Of a stretch of DNA of 52,164 nucleotides, positions 17,692-27,547 are shown piece after piece. How positions within the stretch are numbered: position 1 is the first letter of the stretch; every line of letters begins with the position of its first letter. The DNA lies in the NCBI GenBank assembly GCA_020833645.1, contig JAJHRQ010000006.1:1-52164 (forward strand). The letters run 5' to 3'. A program made the translations under genes and the position numbers. The notes under the pieces are model-generated. The model had not been told where the DNA came from. It made no database searches and saw only the letters and a program-made list of their open reading frames with translations. The stretch is from Thermocrinis sp. (GTDB lineage: Bacteria > Aquificota > Aquificia > Aquificales > Aquificaceae).

Positions 17692-18737
17692 TGCTTTATC
17701 TCCACCGCAACACCTTCCCTGAGCAAGAAGGCGTTATCTAAGGCTATCTGATCACCATCTTTGAGGTCTGCCTTGATGTATGCCTTTCCATCTTCCTGCT
17801 TTAAGACCTGTACTTCAACTGGCATAACCTTTTGTCCCTCTACCTTCCACACGATCTTTTTGGTGCCCCTCAGAACAACAGCCCTCTCGGGAACTACAAA
17901 GGCAGAAACTTTTTGAGTGGGCAGTTTAACCAAGGCATACATGCCCGGCTTTATCAGGTTCTCTCTGTTATCCACCAGTGCCTTCAGGGTCAAGAGCCTG
18001 CTTTGGTCTGCGGTGGGAGACACAAAGACTACCTTTCCTTTTAATGTTCCCACACCCTCCACCTCCAAATCTACCATTTTACCCACCTTACCAAAGGCTA
18101 CCAGCTCCTGAGGAATCTGAAAGACCACCCTCAGAGGGTTCAAGGATACAAGCCTAAAGGTTTGAGACTGGGGAGTTATATAGTCCCCCACACTTACAAA
18201 ACGCTGGGCAATGTAGCCAGAAAAGGGTGCCCTAAGGACAGTTTTTGAAACCATAAGCTGGGCGTTGGCTATCTGGGAACTTATGGATTTTAAAAGCTCC
18301 TCTTGGGCCCTGAGCTGTGCCAAGGCGTTGTCATACTCCTCCTTTGCAATCAACTCCTTCTCAAAGAGCATCCTTCTTCTCTCAACTATAGCCCTCTGGT
18401 TTTCGTAATTGACCTTTGCCTGAGAGAGCTGTGCCTGAAGCTGTCTGAGGGTGTTTTCGTACTCGGAGGGGTCTATCTTTAAAAGGGGCTGTCCTGCTCT
18501 TACAAAGGCACCCTCTTCCACATAAAGTTGGGCAACCCTCCCACTTACCTCTGGCTTAAGAATTACATCCCGAGGAGACTCAAAGTAGCCCTTTGTGGTG
18601 TAATATTCCTCCACCTCCTGGCTTGAGACTGTGTAGGTGGTAATAACCACAGGTTTTTGCGTTCTTTGCTCTTGGGGTTTTTGTTCCTTTTTCCCGCAGG
18701 CAAACAAAAAAACCAAGCTTAAAAGAAGTACCCACAT
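17688..18737 (-). CDS. RND-type efflux periplasmic adaptor lipoprotein
   Basis: About 350-residue adaptor of the AcrA/MexA type. The lipobox FLFAC follows a short hydrophobic signal, so it is an outer-leaflet-anchored lipoprotein. Lipoyl halves VAQLYVEEGAFVRAGQPLLK and RAPFSGYIAQRFVSVGDYI flank a coiled coil at about residues 95-160. I place the start at ATG 18737: an upstream in-frame TTG at 18746 would lie only 2 nt past the -10 box and before the expected transcript start. It is the first gene of the efflux operon. It lacks an adjacent AcrB-type pump. Confidence 0.9.
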   Translation of the reverse strand: MWVLLLSLVFLFACGKKEQKPQEQRTQKPVVITTYTVSSQEVEEYYTTKGYFESPRDVILKPEVSGRVAQLYVEEGAFVRAGQPLLKIDPSEYENTLRQLQAQLSQAKVNYENQRAIVERRRMLFEKELIAKEEYDNALAQLRAQEELLKSISSQIANAQLMVSKTVLRAPFSGYIAQRFVSVGDYITPQSQTFRLVSLNPLRVVFQIPQELVAFGKVGKMVDLEVEGVGTLKGKVVFVSPTADQSRLLTLKALVDNRENLIKPGMYALVKLPTQKVSAFVVPERAVVLRGTKKIVWKVEGQKVMPVEVQVLKQEDGKAYIKADLKDGDQIALDNAFLLREGVAVEIKQ

Positions 18738-18747
18738 GTTGGGCAAA

Positions 18748-18774
18748 ATTATAACATACCGACCAGTCAGTCAA
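18748..18774 (-). promoter_or_regulatory. Promoter and TetR-type operator of the efflux operon
   Basis: On the - strand TTGACT (18774-18769) and TATAAT (18753-18748) are 15 bp apart. Between and over them lies the dyad ACCGAC-CA-GTCAGT (18758-18771), 11 of 12 paired positions matching. Such dyads of about 14-16 bp in the spacer are typical TetR-family operators, and a TetR gene is in the operon. The -35 box overlaps the last codons of gph. The expected transcript start is about 4 nt before the chosen ATG. Confidence 0.7.
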
Positions 18775-19405
18775 TTAGGTGCAGAAGTTCTTTTGGATGG
18801 TCCAAATGGTAGTCCGGTGGGCTCTGGGGAGCTTTGTATCCCCAGCGGGCATGGGCAGTTAGCATGCCAGCCCTTCTTCCCGCCAGAATATCGTTTTCTG
18901 AGTCTCCCACCATCAAGCCAAGTTCAGGAGGAACCTCCAAGCGTTTGGCTATCTCCAACAGGGGCAAAGGGGAAGGCTTTTTCTCCGGTAATAGGTCCGC
19001 GCCCAGCACCTCGTCAAAGTAGTGGAGCATCTTCAGCCTTTTTAACACCTCCAAAGTTATGGCGTGGGGCTTGTTGGTAGCAACAGCTAAAAGGATCCCC
19101 CTTTCCTTCAAGCCCTCCAAGGTCTCCATCACTCCTTCGTAGGGCTTGGTGTGTATTACGGGCTCTGAAATGTAGTAGTGTAAAAACCTCTCCAGGGCCT
19201 CTTCTAACTCTTGCCCTTGAAAGAAGTTTGCCAAAAGGCTTCGGGCACCATCTCCTATATTCTTTTTAACCTCATCAGCGGGCACATCCCTGCCCTTGAG
19301 CTCTCTATAAACACGACCCACATGGAGGGCTATGTCCTCCGCAGAATCAATAAGGGTGCCATCAAGGTCAAAGATCACCAACCTTACGTTGCACAGCTTT
19401 CGCAT
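18767..19405 (-). CDS. gph: HAD-superfamily phosphatase, phosphoglycolate phosphatase-like
   Basis: 212-residue haloacid-dehalogenase-type phosphatase. Motif I is [10 protein letters not shown] (nucleophile Asp and acid Asp), motif II lies in AVATNKPH, and motif III/IV in KKPSP and [15 protein letters not shown]. The length and cap position fit Gph, which removes 2-phosphoglycolate. The start lies inside the end of nrdA (22-bp overlap), so it is probably co-transcribed with it. Its last codons contain the -35 box of the efflux operon. Other small sugar-phosphate substrates are possible. Confidence 0.88.
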   Translation of the reverse strand: MRKLCNVRLVIFDLDGTLIDSAEDIALHVGRVYRELKGRDVPADEVKKNIGDGARSLLANFFQGQELEEALERFLHYYISEPVIHTKPYEGVMETLEGLKERGILLAVATNKPHAITLEVLKRLKMLHYFDEVLGADLLPEKKPSPLPLLEIAKRLEVPPELGLMVGDSENDILAGRRAGMLTAHARWGYKAPQSPPDYHLDHPKELLHLID

Positions 19406-21684
19406 TCCCCTATGTCTGTTATGGATTTACTCCTACAATAATACACAGTCTTTAGCCCAAGCTCCCAAGCCAAGGTGTAAAGCTTAGAGAGGGTAGGACC
19501 ATCTATCCTTTCAGGGTCAATAAACAGGTTCAAGCTCTGGGCTTGGTCTATCCACTTTTGACGCTCCGCCGCCGCACGGATGATCCACTCTTGGTCTATG
19601 TTATAGGCAGATTTGTAGTGCCAGTAGTATTTATCCACCTCGGGCGGAACTTGAGGCAAAATGCCCGACATGTTTTCCTCTTTGTAGAACTTGGCAAAGA
19701 TTGGGTCTATAGAAGGAGTAGCACCTATTATCAAAGAAGTAGAACCAGTGGGCATAAGGGCTAAGAGGTATGCATTCCTCATTCCATTCCTTTTAACCTC
19801 CTCTGCCAGCCCTATCCAATCAAAGTTGTTTCCGTTTTCCTGAGAAAGCCTTTGGTTTTCTTCTGGCGTCCTTCCAAAGAATATGCCCTTACTCCAGTCT
19901 GAGCCGTCAAAAAGCGGGTACTTGCCCCTCTCTTTCGCAAGCTCCATGGAACCCTTTATGGCATAATAAGCTATCCTTTCAAAGAGACTGTTTGCAAACC
20001 TCAGGTGCTCCTCCGACTCCCAAGGAATTCCATTTTTCACAAGGCAGTAGTGGTAGTTGCTAACACCTATACCTATTGCCCTGTAGCGTTTGTTGGTATA
20101 TTCCGCTTCCTTTATGGCATAAAAGTTCATCTCTATCACATTGTCCAGCATCCGCACGAGGATGGGAACAACTTTCTCTAAGTCCTCTTTTTTCCAAACC
20201 TTACCAAGGTTTATAGAACCCAGATTGCACACCACCACATCCCCAGACTTCTTCACATGGGTTATAGTGCCGTCCTCTGAGAGGGTTTCTGAAACATGGG
20301 TGGATATGCTTTGATTTTGCACTATCTCGTGGCAGAGATTTGAGGAATAGACCATACCGCAGTGTTTGTTGGGGTTTAACCTGTTGGCGGTGTCCCTAAA
20401 GAAGATGTAGGGTTCTCCCGTTTCAAAAATCACAGTAAGCAGTCTCTTCCACAGTTCAAAGGCAGAAATTTCCTTCTTTGCGTAGTCTGGAAGTTCTTTT
20501 TCCAGCTTTAGGTAAAGTTCCTCAAACTCCTCTCCGTAAAAGTCTTCCAAGTTTTTGCCGTCTCGGACGTTCTTGCACCAGTAAGGGTCAAAAAGGGTCC
20601 ATTTGCCGTTTTCTTTTAGCCTTTTCATGAAAAGGTCTGGGATGGAGATGGCAGGATGTATATCGTGGGCTTTCTTTCTCTCATCGCCCACGTTGGTTTT
20701 GACCTCCAAAAAGTCCAAAACATCCTTGTGCCATATATCCAGCGTAATTGACGCACTTCCCTTCCTCATCCCAAGCTGATCCACATACACCATCACGTCG
20801 TTGATAATCTTCACTACAGGTAAAACTCCACTGCTTGCACCCTTGAACTTTCTTATGGGAGCACCCGTTGCCCTTATCTTTCCAAGGTATATGCCAAGCC
20901 CACCCGCAAACTTGGAGATCATCCCAGCCTTTTTCACGTTGTCAAAGATGTCATAAAGGTCGTCATCCACCGTCAAAACAAAGCAGGAAGATAGCTGGGT
21001 GTAAGGACGCCTTGCGTTCATCAACGTGGGAGTAGCCAAAGATATAAGATGGAGGGACTGCAGGTCATAGAAGGTCTTTGCCCATTTCAGTCTTTCCTCT
21101 TTCTTTTCTGGGATCGCCAAGGTCATGGCAATTAGCATATACATCTCCTGCGGAAGTTCTATCACCCTTCCCTCTTCGTCCCTAACCAAATACCTGTCAT
21201 AGAGCACTTTTATGCCTGTGTAGGTAAAGAGAAGGTCTCTGTCTGGTTTTATGTAGCGGGCAAGCTGGTCAATCTCCTCCTTTGTGTAGTTTTCAAGCAA
21301 ATACTCTCCGTATATGCCTCTTTCTGTATAGGTTTTTATGAGTTCATAAAAGCTTTCAGGATTGTAGGGTTTGTATTTGCCATTGATTTCGTCCTTGACC
21401 TTATAGCCCCTGAGATGCCCCACATCCTTGTAAAGGTCGTAAAGTAAAAGCCTTGCGGCAACGTAAGTCCAATCAGGGTTTTCTGCGGAGACCTTCTCCG
21501 CAGCTGTTCTAATAAGCAATTGTTGAATTTCCTTGGTGGTGATACCATCCCTGAACTGTATCTGTGCGTCCATCTCCAGTTCAAGTGGGTCCACCCTTAG
21601 ACCTTTGCAGGCAAAGTCTATCACAATCCTTATCTTGCTAATGTCAAGATCTTCCAACACACCCGCCCGCTTAACCACCTTCAT
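19384..21684 (-). CDS. nrdA: Ribonucleoside-diphosphate reductase, large subunit
   Basis: 766-residue class I ribonucleotide reductase alpha subunit that makes deoxyribonucleotides. An N-terminal ATP-cone (residues 1-90, [15 protein letters not shown]) implies allosteric activity control. Active-site elements [12 protein letters not shown] and [20 protein letters not shown] are present. The C-terminal redox pair is in CESCAT at the very end. The start is preceded by AAAGGAGG. The small subunit gene is not in the window. It lies divergent from lptD across 130-190 bp. Confidence 0.95.
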   Translation of the reverse strand: MKVVKRAGVLEDLDISKIRIVIDFACKGLRVDPLELEMDAQIQFRDGITTKEIQQLLIRTAAEKVSAENPDWTYVAARLLLYDLYKDVGHLRGYKVKDEINGKYKPYNPESFYELIKTYTERGIYGEYLLENYTKEEIDQLARYIKPDRDLLFTYTGIKVLYDRYLVRDEEGRVIELPQEMYMLIAMTLAIPEKKEERLKWAKTFYDLQSLHLISLATPTLMNARRPYTQLSSCFVLTVDDDLYDIFDNVKKAGMISKFAGGLGIYLGKIRATGAPIRKFKGASSGVLPVVKIINDVMVYVDQLGMRKGSASITLDIWHKDVLDFLEVKTNVGDERKKAHDIHPAISIPDLFMKRLKENGKWTLFDPYWCKNVRDGKNLEDFYGEEFEELYLKLEKELPDYAKKEISAFELWKRLLTVIFETGEPYIFFRDTANRLNPNKHCGMVYSSNLCHEIVQNQSISTHVSETLSEDGTITHVKKSGDVVVCNLGSINLGKVWKKEDLEKVVPILVRMLDNVIEMNFYAIKEAEYTNKRYRAIGIGVSNYHYCLVKNGIPWESEEHLRFANSLFERIAYYAIKGSMELAKERGKYPLFDGSDWSKGIFFGRTPEENQRLSQENGNNFDWIGLAEEVKRNGMRNAYLLALMPTGSTSLIIGATPSIDPIFAKFYKEENMSGILPQVPPEVDKYYWHYKSAYNIDQEWIIRAAAERQKWIDQAQSLNLFIDPERIDGPTLSKLYTLAWELGLKTVYYCRSKSITDIGECESCAT

Positions 21685-21814
21685 GGGAAACCTCCTTTGA
21701 TTTGTTTATTGCTTTAGGATATAGGATAGGTTTTCTAAGTTTAACCCCCTTCTTAAAGGGGTAAGGGGCTTTTGAAGGGCTTAATAAAAAGGGAAGGAAG
21801 GAGCCTCTCATAAG

Positions 21815-23854
21815 TTGCCATACTCTCGTGTTTTTTCGCAAAAAACTCAAAAGCTTGATAGGTATAATTTTAGAGTGCTTTTTGTTCTGTTTTTGCTGTG
21901 CTTTGGTTTGACCTTTGGCGTAGAGGTTTTTTCTAAGTACCTGGAGCGTGAGCCCGATGGCACGCTCATTGCAAGGGAGGAGGTGGAGGTCTATTATGAG
22001 AACTACTACATAAGGGCAGACAAGGTAAGATACAATCCCCAGACCAAAGAGGTTGTTGCAGAGGGAAATGTGTATGTTAAGTCTACCGATGGAAAGCTTG
22101 AAGTGAAAGGCGCTTACGCATACATAGACCTTGATAAAAAGGTGGGCTACTTTTTGAACGTAGAGGGTAGGTTCCAAAGGTTCTACTTTAAGGCGGAAAA
22201 AGCAGAAATGGAAGGAGACACATACACGGTTAAAGATGGAGAGATAACCACATGTCCTCCAGACAGAAAGGAAATGGTTCTCTGCTTTTCCAAGGCACGC
22301 ATAGACCAAAAATATGTGATCTCCGAAAACAACTCCCTAAGGCTCTTTAGAGTTCCCTTTGCCTACCTTCCCATCTTTGCCTATCCGGTGGGTGAGAGAA
22401 GGTCCGGACTTTTGCCCCCAACGGTAGGGTCAAACACCTACAACACTTTCATCTACCAACAGCCTATATACTGGGCGATCTCCAAAGACAAAGACATTAC
22501 CTTAACCATAGACCTAAGGGACAAGCAAGCTAAGGGCTTTTCGGTGGAATACAGGCAGGCATTTTTCAAAGAGGACGACCTGCAGTTTAAAGTTTCTTAC
22601 TACAAAGAACCTACACCCCCTGGCAAGTGGTGGGAAGGTAGGGACCCTACTACCTTCAGAGAAAATAGATACAGAATTCAGATGAGTTTAGACCTTGGGA
22701 ATTTCAAGGCGGGCTTGGACACCATCTCTGACCCTTACTTTTTGGAAGACGCTTACCTCCGGGCAAGGGAGAGAACGGTTCCCTACCTTACCTCCTATGT
22801 AACTTACAAAAAGGATTTTGAGATGTTTCTGATAACCTTTGAAGCCAAACGCTTTTATGACACCACTTCACCCAACAACAAAGGCACACTACAAAAACTG
22901 CCGGAAGTGGCCCTTTATTGGAAGTCCCGACAGCTTTGGGGACCCATATTTTTTAGCCTTTTTTCCTCTTACACCAACTTTTACAGAGAGGAAGGTTTAA
23001 GAGGTCAAAGGCTCGCACTCTTTCCGGAGTTTTCCATCCCCAAAAACCTTTTTGGCAGAGTTTTTTACTCTAACCTTGTCTTTGAAAACCTTCACTACTT
23101 TGGCTTGAACCAACAGGGCTACAAACAAACTATATCCAGCCTGTACTTTTCAGAGAGCGTGCCCTTTATCTTTGACCTGCAAGCGGGTAACTTTAAGTTC
23201 AAGAACTTTTTAAAGGTAGGTTACAGCTTCAGAGGAAAGGATTTTAACAATCCAAGGTTTGACAACAGAGACCAACTTAACAAAACAAACCAGCTTGATG
23301 CCCTATGGACAGGCAGTATGGGCTACAAAGACAGGGAAGTTTTAAACCTATACGTTAGCTCCGCCTACAATTACCTTGGAAAGTATACCTACGAAGGCAT
23401 AACCGCAGACAGAAAACTGCTACCTATAAGAGCCATTGTCTCGTTAAAGCCTTTTGAGGGCGTGAGCCTGACCACCGATAGCCTATACGACATAGAGGGA
23501 GGTTTCCCCCTGAGAACAAGCAACAGCCTTAGCCTGAGCTACAAAAATACCAGCTTGACCTTAGGCTATCAAACCGCAAGAAATCTGCTAAAGCAAAGAA
23601 CCACCGACCAAACAAGTTTGAGCTTTAGTACCTCCTACGGTCCAGCGGTCTTTGGTATTCTTTTGACAAGAGATAACAGAATAGGCAAAGACCTTGTAAG
23701 ACAGGCAAGCCTTGATTATAGAGGTGCCTGTTGGAGCCTGGGACTGCTGGCAAGGGACAACTACGACGGTACAAAAGGTAAATACATAAAGGAGTTATAC
23801 TTAACCTTTAACATCTTTGATCTGCAAAGGTTTACAGCGCCTCTGAAGAGATAA
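21815..23854 (+). CDS. lptD: LPS-assembly outer-membrane protein LptD
   Basis: Outer-membrane beta-barrel that inserts lipopolysaccharide into the outer leaflet with LptE. Residues 35-150 form the periplasmic OstA/beta-jellyroll domain (AEGNVYVKSTDG, EMEGDTYTVKDGEITTC). The barrel follows, with alternating hydrophobic strands to the C-terminus. The longest frame begins at TTG 21815 after GGAAGGAAGGAG. An in-frame GTG at 21875 starts exactly at the hydrophobic signal (VLFVLFLLCFGL) and lies 6 nt after a TATAAT box, so a leaderless GTG start is a serious alternative. It converges on rpe with a 23-bp overlap. Confidence 0.9.
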   Translation: MPYSRVFSQKTQKLDRYNFRVLFVLFLLCFGLTFGVEVFSKYLEREPDGTLIAREEVEVYYENYYIRADKVRYNPQTKEVVAEGNVYVKSTDGKLEVKGAYAYIDLDKKVGYFLNVEGRFQRFYFKAEKAEMEGDTYTVKDGEITTCPPDRKEMVLCFSKARIDQKYVISENNSLRLFRVPFAYLPIFAYPVGERRSGLLPPTVGSNTYNTFIYQQPIYWAISKDKDITLTIDLRDKQAKGFSVEYRQAFFKEDDLQFKVSYYKEPTPPGKWWEGRDPTTFRENRYRIQMSLDLGNFKAGLDTISDPYFLEDAYLRARERTVPYLTSYVTYKKDFEMFLITFEAKRFYDTTSPNNKGTLQKLPEVALYWKSRQLWGPIFFSLFSSYTNFYREEGLRGQRLALFPEFSIPKNLFGRVFYSNLVFENLHYFGLNQQGYKQTISSLYFSESVPFIFDLQAGNFKFKNFLKVGYSFRGKDFNNPRFDNRDQLNKTNQLDALWTGSMGYKDREVLNLYVSSAYNYLGKYTYEGITADRKLLPIRAIVSLKPFEGVSLTTDSLYDIEGGFPLRTSNSLSLSYKNTSLTLGYQTARNLLKQRTTDQTSLSFSTSYGPAVFGILLTRDNRIGKDLVRQASLDYRGACWSLGLLARDNYDGTKGKYIKELYLTFNIFDLQRFTAPLKR

Positions 23855-24500
23855 GAAGATTTTTCAATTTTCTCGTTTGGGCTTGAACATCCTGATAGGC
23901 AAAGATGCCCGAGCCTACCACCAAAATGTCCGCACCAGCCCTTGCTACCTCTAAAATGTTCTCTTCTTTTATGCCTCCGTCTACTTCAATGAGCACCTTG
24001 GGATTGATGGCGTTCACCATCTCCTTTAGTCTTCTTAATCTTTCCAAAGACCTTGGAATGAATTTTTGCCCCCCAAAACCCGGATTTACCGACATCAAAA
24101 GCACAAAATCCACGTAGTGGAGCACCTCCTCTAGAAGGGAAAGAGGAGTTCCAGGGTTTATCACCACTCCCGCCTTTGCGCCAAGACTCTTTATAAGCTC
24201 CAAAGAACGATGGATATGAGGGTTGTTCTCTATGTGTATGCTGACCATGTCCGCCCCAGCCTTTATAAATTCGGGAATGTACTTATCCACGTTCTCTATC
24301 ATCAGATGGGCATCCAAGGAAATGTTGCAGTGCTTTTTTATGCTCTCAAGAACTACAGGTCCGAAGGTTATGTTAGGCACAAAGTGCCCGTCCATTACAT
24401 CAAAGTGCAGAAGGTCTGCGCCGCCCTTGATAACCGCCTCTATCTGCTCGCCAAGCCTGTAAAAGTCCGCAGACAGTATTGAGGGTGCCAAAAGCTTCAA
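23832..24500 (-). CDS. rpe: Ribulose-phosphate 3-epimerase
   Basis: 222-residue TIM-barrel enzyme that interconverts ribulose 5-phosphate and xylulose 5-phosphate. Conserved segments are APSILSADF, HFDVMDGHFVPNITFGP, the metal and catalytic residues in SVNPGFGGQKF, and VDGGI near residue 172. It overlaps the homoserine dehydrogenase gene upstream by 4 bp and is convergent with lptD. Confidence 0.97.
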   Translation of the reverse strand: MKLLAPSILSADFYRLGEQIEAVIKGGADLLHFDVMDGHFVPNITFGPVVLESIKKHCNISLDAHLMIENVDKYIPEFIKAGADMVSIHIENNPHIHRSLELIKSLGAKAGVVINPGTPLSLLEEVLHYVDFVLLMSVNPGFGGQKFIPRSLERLRRLKEMVNAINPKVLIEVDGGIKEENILEVARAGADILVVGSGIFAYQDVQAQTRKLKNLLISSEAL

Positions 24501-25798
24501 TAGGCTTCCTCCTCAACTCTTATGATAACAGGCTTTCCCACCACTACGGGTAGCTGTTGGATTTCCCTTATAGCCTTTTGCATGTCCATCTCATAGGCTT
24601 TGTGGGTAAGGATCACCAGTGGCACTATGGGTTGCCCCTCTCTGCCCGCCACTTTGCAGACCTTTTCCTTTTGCAAAACGGATGCTATGCTAATTTGATA
24701 TTCTGCCAAAACGCTTGCGATCTTTGCCAACACTCCCGGCCTATCGGGCACATCAAACCTCAGATAATACCTGCTGTAAAAGTTTTTGTTTATTTTAAGT
24801 TCTTCTTTGCTCTCCCAAAACCAGCTTTGACTTTTGCAGGAGCCTATACTTTTGGCAATATCCACTATGTCCGACACCACCGCAGAGGCAGTAGTTCTTG
24901 AGCCCGCACCCCTTCCGTAGAACATGGTTTTTCCCACAAAATCCCCTTCCACCAAAACTGCATTGTAAACATCGGAGACCTTAGCCAGTGGGTTATCGGA
25001 GGGAATGAAGGTGGGATGCACCCTCAGTTCAACCTCCGAATCTGTCCTTTTGGCTATGGCTAAGAGCTTCAAAGTATAGCCCAAGTCTTTGCCTAGCTCC
25101 ACATCTAAAAGGTCTATGTTTCTTATGCCTTCTACATACACCTCTTCAAAGGGAAAGAGTTTTCCAAAGCCAACGAAGGCTAAAAGGGTTATCTTATGGG
25201 CAGAATCCCATCCGTCTATGTCCAAAGAAGGGTCCGCCTCCGCGTATCCAAGCTCCTGAGCCCTCTTAAGGGCAGTGTCAAAGCTAACATCCTGCTCTAA
25301 CATTTGGGTAAGTATGTAATTGGTGGTGCCGTTAAGGATGCCATAGACATTCTGCACCTTGTTTCCCACAAGTCCTTCTCTCAGTGCTTTTATTATGGGT
25401 ATTCCACCGCCCACCGACGCCTCAAAGCCCACCATAAGCCCTTTTTCCCTGGCTTTTTTGAATATTTCTTCTCCATCCTCTGCCAGCAAATGTTTGTTGG
25501 CAGTGACCACATGCTTTCCCCTCTCAAGGGCTTCCAAGAGGAGCCTTTTGGCAAAGTCTTTGCCCCCAACTAGCTCCACCACTATGTCCGAGCTTTCTAT
25601 AACTTCTCTGTAATCGGTGGTCCTTAGGGTGGAGGGCACCTCATACTCCCGAGGTCGGCTCCAGTCCTTGTCCGCCACCTTGCTTATGGAAAGCTTGATG
25701 CCAGTTTTTTCCTCAATGACCTTTGCGTTTTCCAAAAGCAGGGCAACGGTGCCAGTTCCTACTACCCCGCACCCAACGATACCTACCTTGACTTCCAC
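24497..25798 (-). CDS. hom: Homoserine dehydrogenase
   Basis: 433-residue NAD(P)-dependent enzyme that reduces aspartate semialdehyde to homoserine for threonine and methionine synthesis. The nucleotide-binding GIVGCGVVGTGTV is at the N-terminus and the active-site region GYAEADPSLDIDGWDSAHK is in the middle. A C-terminal ACT domain (residues about 350-425, DRPGVLAKIASVLAEYQ) suggests threonine feedback control. The start codon is GTG at 25798. It is the first gene of a hom-rpe operon and divergent from the archaemetzincin gene. Confidence 0.96.
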   Translation of the reverse strand: MEVKVGIVGCGVVGTGTVALLLENAKVIEEKTGIKLSISKVADKDWSRPREYEVPSTLRTTDYREVIESSDIVVELVGGKDFAKRLLLEALERGKHVVTANKHLLAEDGEEIFKKAREKGLMVGFEASVGGGIPIIKALREGLVGNKVQNVYGILNGTTNYILTQMLEQDVSFDTALKRAQELGYAEADPSLDIDGWDSAHKITLLAFVGFGKLFPFEEVYVEGIRNIDLLDVELGKDLGYTLKLLAIAKRTDSEVELRVHPTFIPSDNPLAKVSDVYNAVLVEGDFVGKTMFYGRGAGSRTTASAVVSDIVDIAKSIGSCKSQSWFWESKEELKINKNFYSRYYLRFDVPDRPGVLAKIASVLAEYQISIASVLQKEKVCKVAGREGQPIVPLVILTHKAYEMDMQKAIREIQQLPVVVGKPVIIRVEEEAY

Positions 25799-25827
25799 AG
25801 GGCTATTTATTTTAAACTAGAAACCCA

Positions 25828-26331
25828 ATGTTCATCTATCTTATTGCGGTGGGTTCTGTGGAAAAGAGACTTTTGCTTGCCTGTGCGAAAAATGTAAAAG
25901 AGGTTTTTGGCTTTGAAGTTCGGATTTCGGATGTTCCCGTCTATTACAAAAGCGCCTACAACCCACACAGAGGACAGTTCTCCGCCAGCAAACTTTTAGA
26001 ACGCATAAAGGCAGTGCATTTACCTAACATGCTAAAGGTGGTGGGTATAACTGATGTGGACCTTTACGAGGAAGGCTTGAACTTTGTCTTTGGTGTGGGA
26101 GAATTAAATGGCAGGTGTGCCCTTGTTAGCATCCACAGGCTAAAAACTCCCGATGAAAGATTGATTTTTGAAAGGACTTTTAAAGAACTCAACCACGAGC
26201 TTGGGCACACCTTTGGACTCTTGCACTGCAATAGCCCCCGCTGCGTTATGAACTTTTCAAACTCCGTTCTTGAGGTGGACCAAAAGAGCAGGTTTTTCTG
26301 CGAAAAATGCCAGAAAAAGCTAAAGCTTTAG
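25828..26331 (+). CDS. Archaemetzincin family zinc metalloprotease
   Basis: 167-residue putative metallopeptidase of the archaemetzincin family, which is common in archaea and patchy in bacteria. The full signature is present: HELGHTFGLLHC (His123, Glu124, His127, His133, Cys134), then Cys139, Met141, and a final CEKC (Cys158, Cys161). The first part binds the catalytic zinc; the cysteines form a structural zinc site. No signal peptide is seen. The natural substrate of the family is not established. The 3' end overlaps the convergent MAT gene by 4 bp. Confidence 0.92.
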   Translation: MFIYLIAVGSVEKRLLLACAKNVKEVFGFEVRISDVPVYYKSAYNPHRGQFSASKLLERIKAVHLPNMLKVVGITDVDLYEEGLNFVFGVGELNGRCALVSIHRLKTPDERLIFERTFKELNHELGHTFGLLHCNSPRCVMNFSNSVLEVDQKSRFFCEKCQKKLKL

Positions 26332-27527
26332 GCTACAGAGTATTTACGCTCCAAAAAGCCCTTCCAGACATCAGGCATACGCTCCAATTCTTCCTCCGCT
26401 ATTTTACGTGCGAGCTCTTGGATGGCGCTTAGGTTCTTTTTAGTCCTTATCTTTACATCCAAGACTTGTGGTTCGTTGATAGGCTTACCTATCTGAGAAA
26501 CGATGTAGCAGTATGCCTCCTCAACCCCTTCAATTTCTTTTACTATCCTCTTGCTGATCTCGTTGGCTACCGTATTGTAGATTTTACCTATGTGGGATAT
26601 TGGGTTTTTACCCGCCGCCGCTTCCAAGCTCATGGGTCTGTAGGGAGTGATAAGACCATTAACCCGGTTGCCTCTTCCCACTTGTCCATCGTCCCCCTGC
26701 TCCGCTGAGGTGCCCGTGACGGTTATGTAAACGCTACCCTTTGTGTCTGCGGTGTTTATGAAGAGTTCCACTTCCCTTCCCAAGAGCTCCTGTATGTAGT
26801 TTTTGGTCTTTCTTAAAATTTCCTCCTTTTTAGCAAAGTATTCGTCTTCGTTCTTTATGTATTTGCTCACAAAGGCAAGGGCAACAGTTAGCCTTATTTT
26901 CTCTCCTAACCTTACCCCCATAACCTTTATATCCTCCCCTATTTCTGGATGCTCATCTTTGATTTCTGAAGAGTTTAAAAACCGCTCTGTTTGATAAACC
27001 GCCCTTTCCAAGTCATCGAAGGGTGCAAAGCCTACCCCAAAGGAGGTGTCGTTTGCCAAAGGAACCTCTCCCTTCTTTTGAAACCTTTCAAAAAGTTCCA
27101 CCAAGTCCTTGCTACCGGGCTTTAACTTTGCGTGCACCTTTATATGCCTTTTAACATCCAAGTTCCTTAAATTTTCAGAAATCCACTTTTCAACTACATT
27201 TTGAACAAATTCCTGCACATTTCCAAGCGCCTTACCATCCTTTTCCAAAATAGCCCTTCCAACCAAGTAAATTTCTATGGGTTCTATTACTTCTCCTCCA
27301 CCAAAGACGGGCTCTGCCCTACCTCCCACCAAGAGGGCTTTATCCACATTGTGATGCATAATTGCCCCAAAGTTTTCCTGATACCACTTGCATAGGGCAA
27401 CGGAGAGCTCCTCCGCCAAGTAATCACATATAGTATCTGGGTGTCCGGTACCCTTTCTCTCTACAATCTCCACCTGCTGAGCATAAACGGGTTCAAAGGT
27501 TATTGGAGTGATCACTATGTTTTTCAT
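26328..27527 (-). CDS. Archaeal-type S-adenosylmethionine synthetase (methionine adenosyltransferase)
   Basis: 399-residue MAT of the archaeal family, not the bacterial MetK family. It makes S-adenosylmethionine from methionine and ATP. The N-terminal VEIVERKGTGHPDTICDYLA and the central VYITVTGTSAEQGDDGQVGR are diagnostic of this family. Aquificales are a bacterial group known to use it. A TATAAT box lies 8 nt before the ATG, so the message may be nearly leaderless. It may also be read from dxs and the CcsA-like gene upstream. Confidence 0.95.
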   Translation of the reverse strand: MKNIVITPITFEPVYAQQVEIVERKGTGHPDTICDYLAEELSVALCKWYQENFGAIMHHNVDKALLVGGRAEPVFGGGEVIEPIEIYLVGRAILEKDGKALGNVQEFVQNVVEKWISENLRNLDVKRHIKVHAKLKPGSKDLVELFERFQKKGEVPLANDTSFGVGFAPFDDLERAVYQTERFLNSSEIKDEHPEIGEDIKVMGVRLGEKIRLTVALAFVSKYIKNEDEYFAKKEEILRKTKNYIQELLGREVELFINTADTKGSVYITVTGTSAEQGDDGQVGRGNRVNGLITPYRPMSLEAAAGKNPISHIGKIYNTVANEISKRIVKEIEGVEEAYCYIVSQIGKPINEPQVLDVKIRTKKNLSAIQELARKIAEEELERMPDVWKGFLERKYSVA

Positions 27528-27535
27528 GCTATCCT

Positions 27536-27541
27536 ATTATA
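27536..27541 (-). promoter_or_regulatory. -10 box of the MAT gene
   Basis: Perfect TATAAT on the - strand ending 8 nt before the ATG at 27527. No clear -35 box or ribosome site is seen. A transcript start about 7 nt downstream would leave an almost leaderless message. Confidence 0.5.
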
Positions 27542-27547
27542 TCATCG

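Noticed and set aside
18637-19080. 147-codon + strand frame across gph and the adaptor gene
   Set aside because: It is antisense to two well-supported genes and crosses the efflux promoter.
21671-22309. Long - strand frame of 212 codons upstream of nrdA
   Set aside because: It lies antisense to lptD and across the nrdA ribosome site; the product resembles no protein and the lptD frame explains the coding signal.
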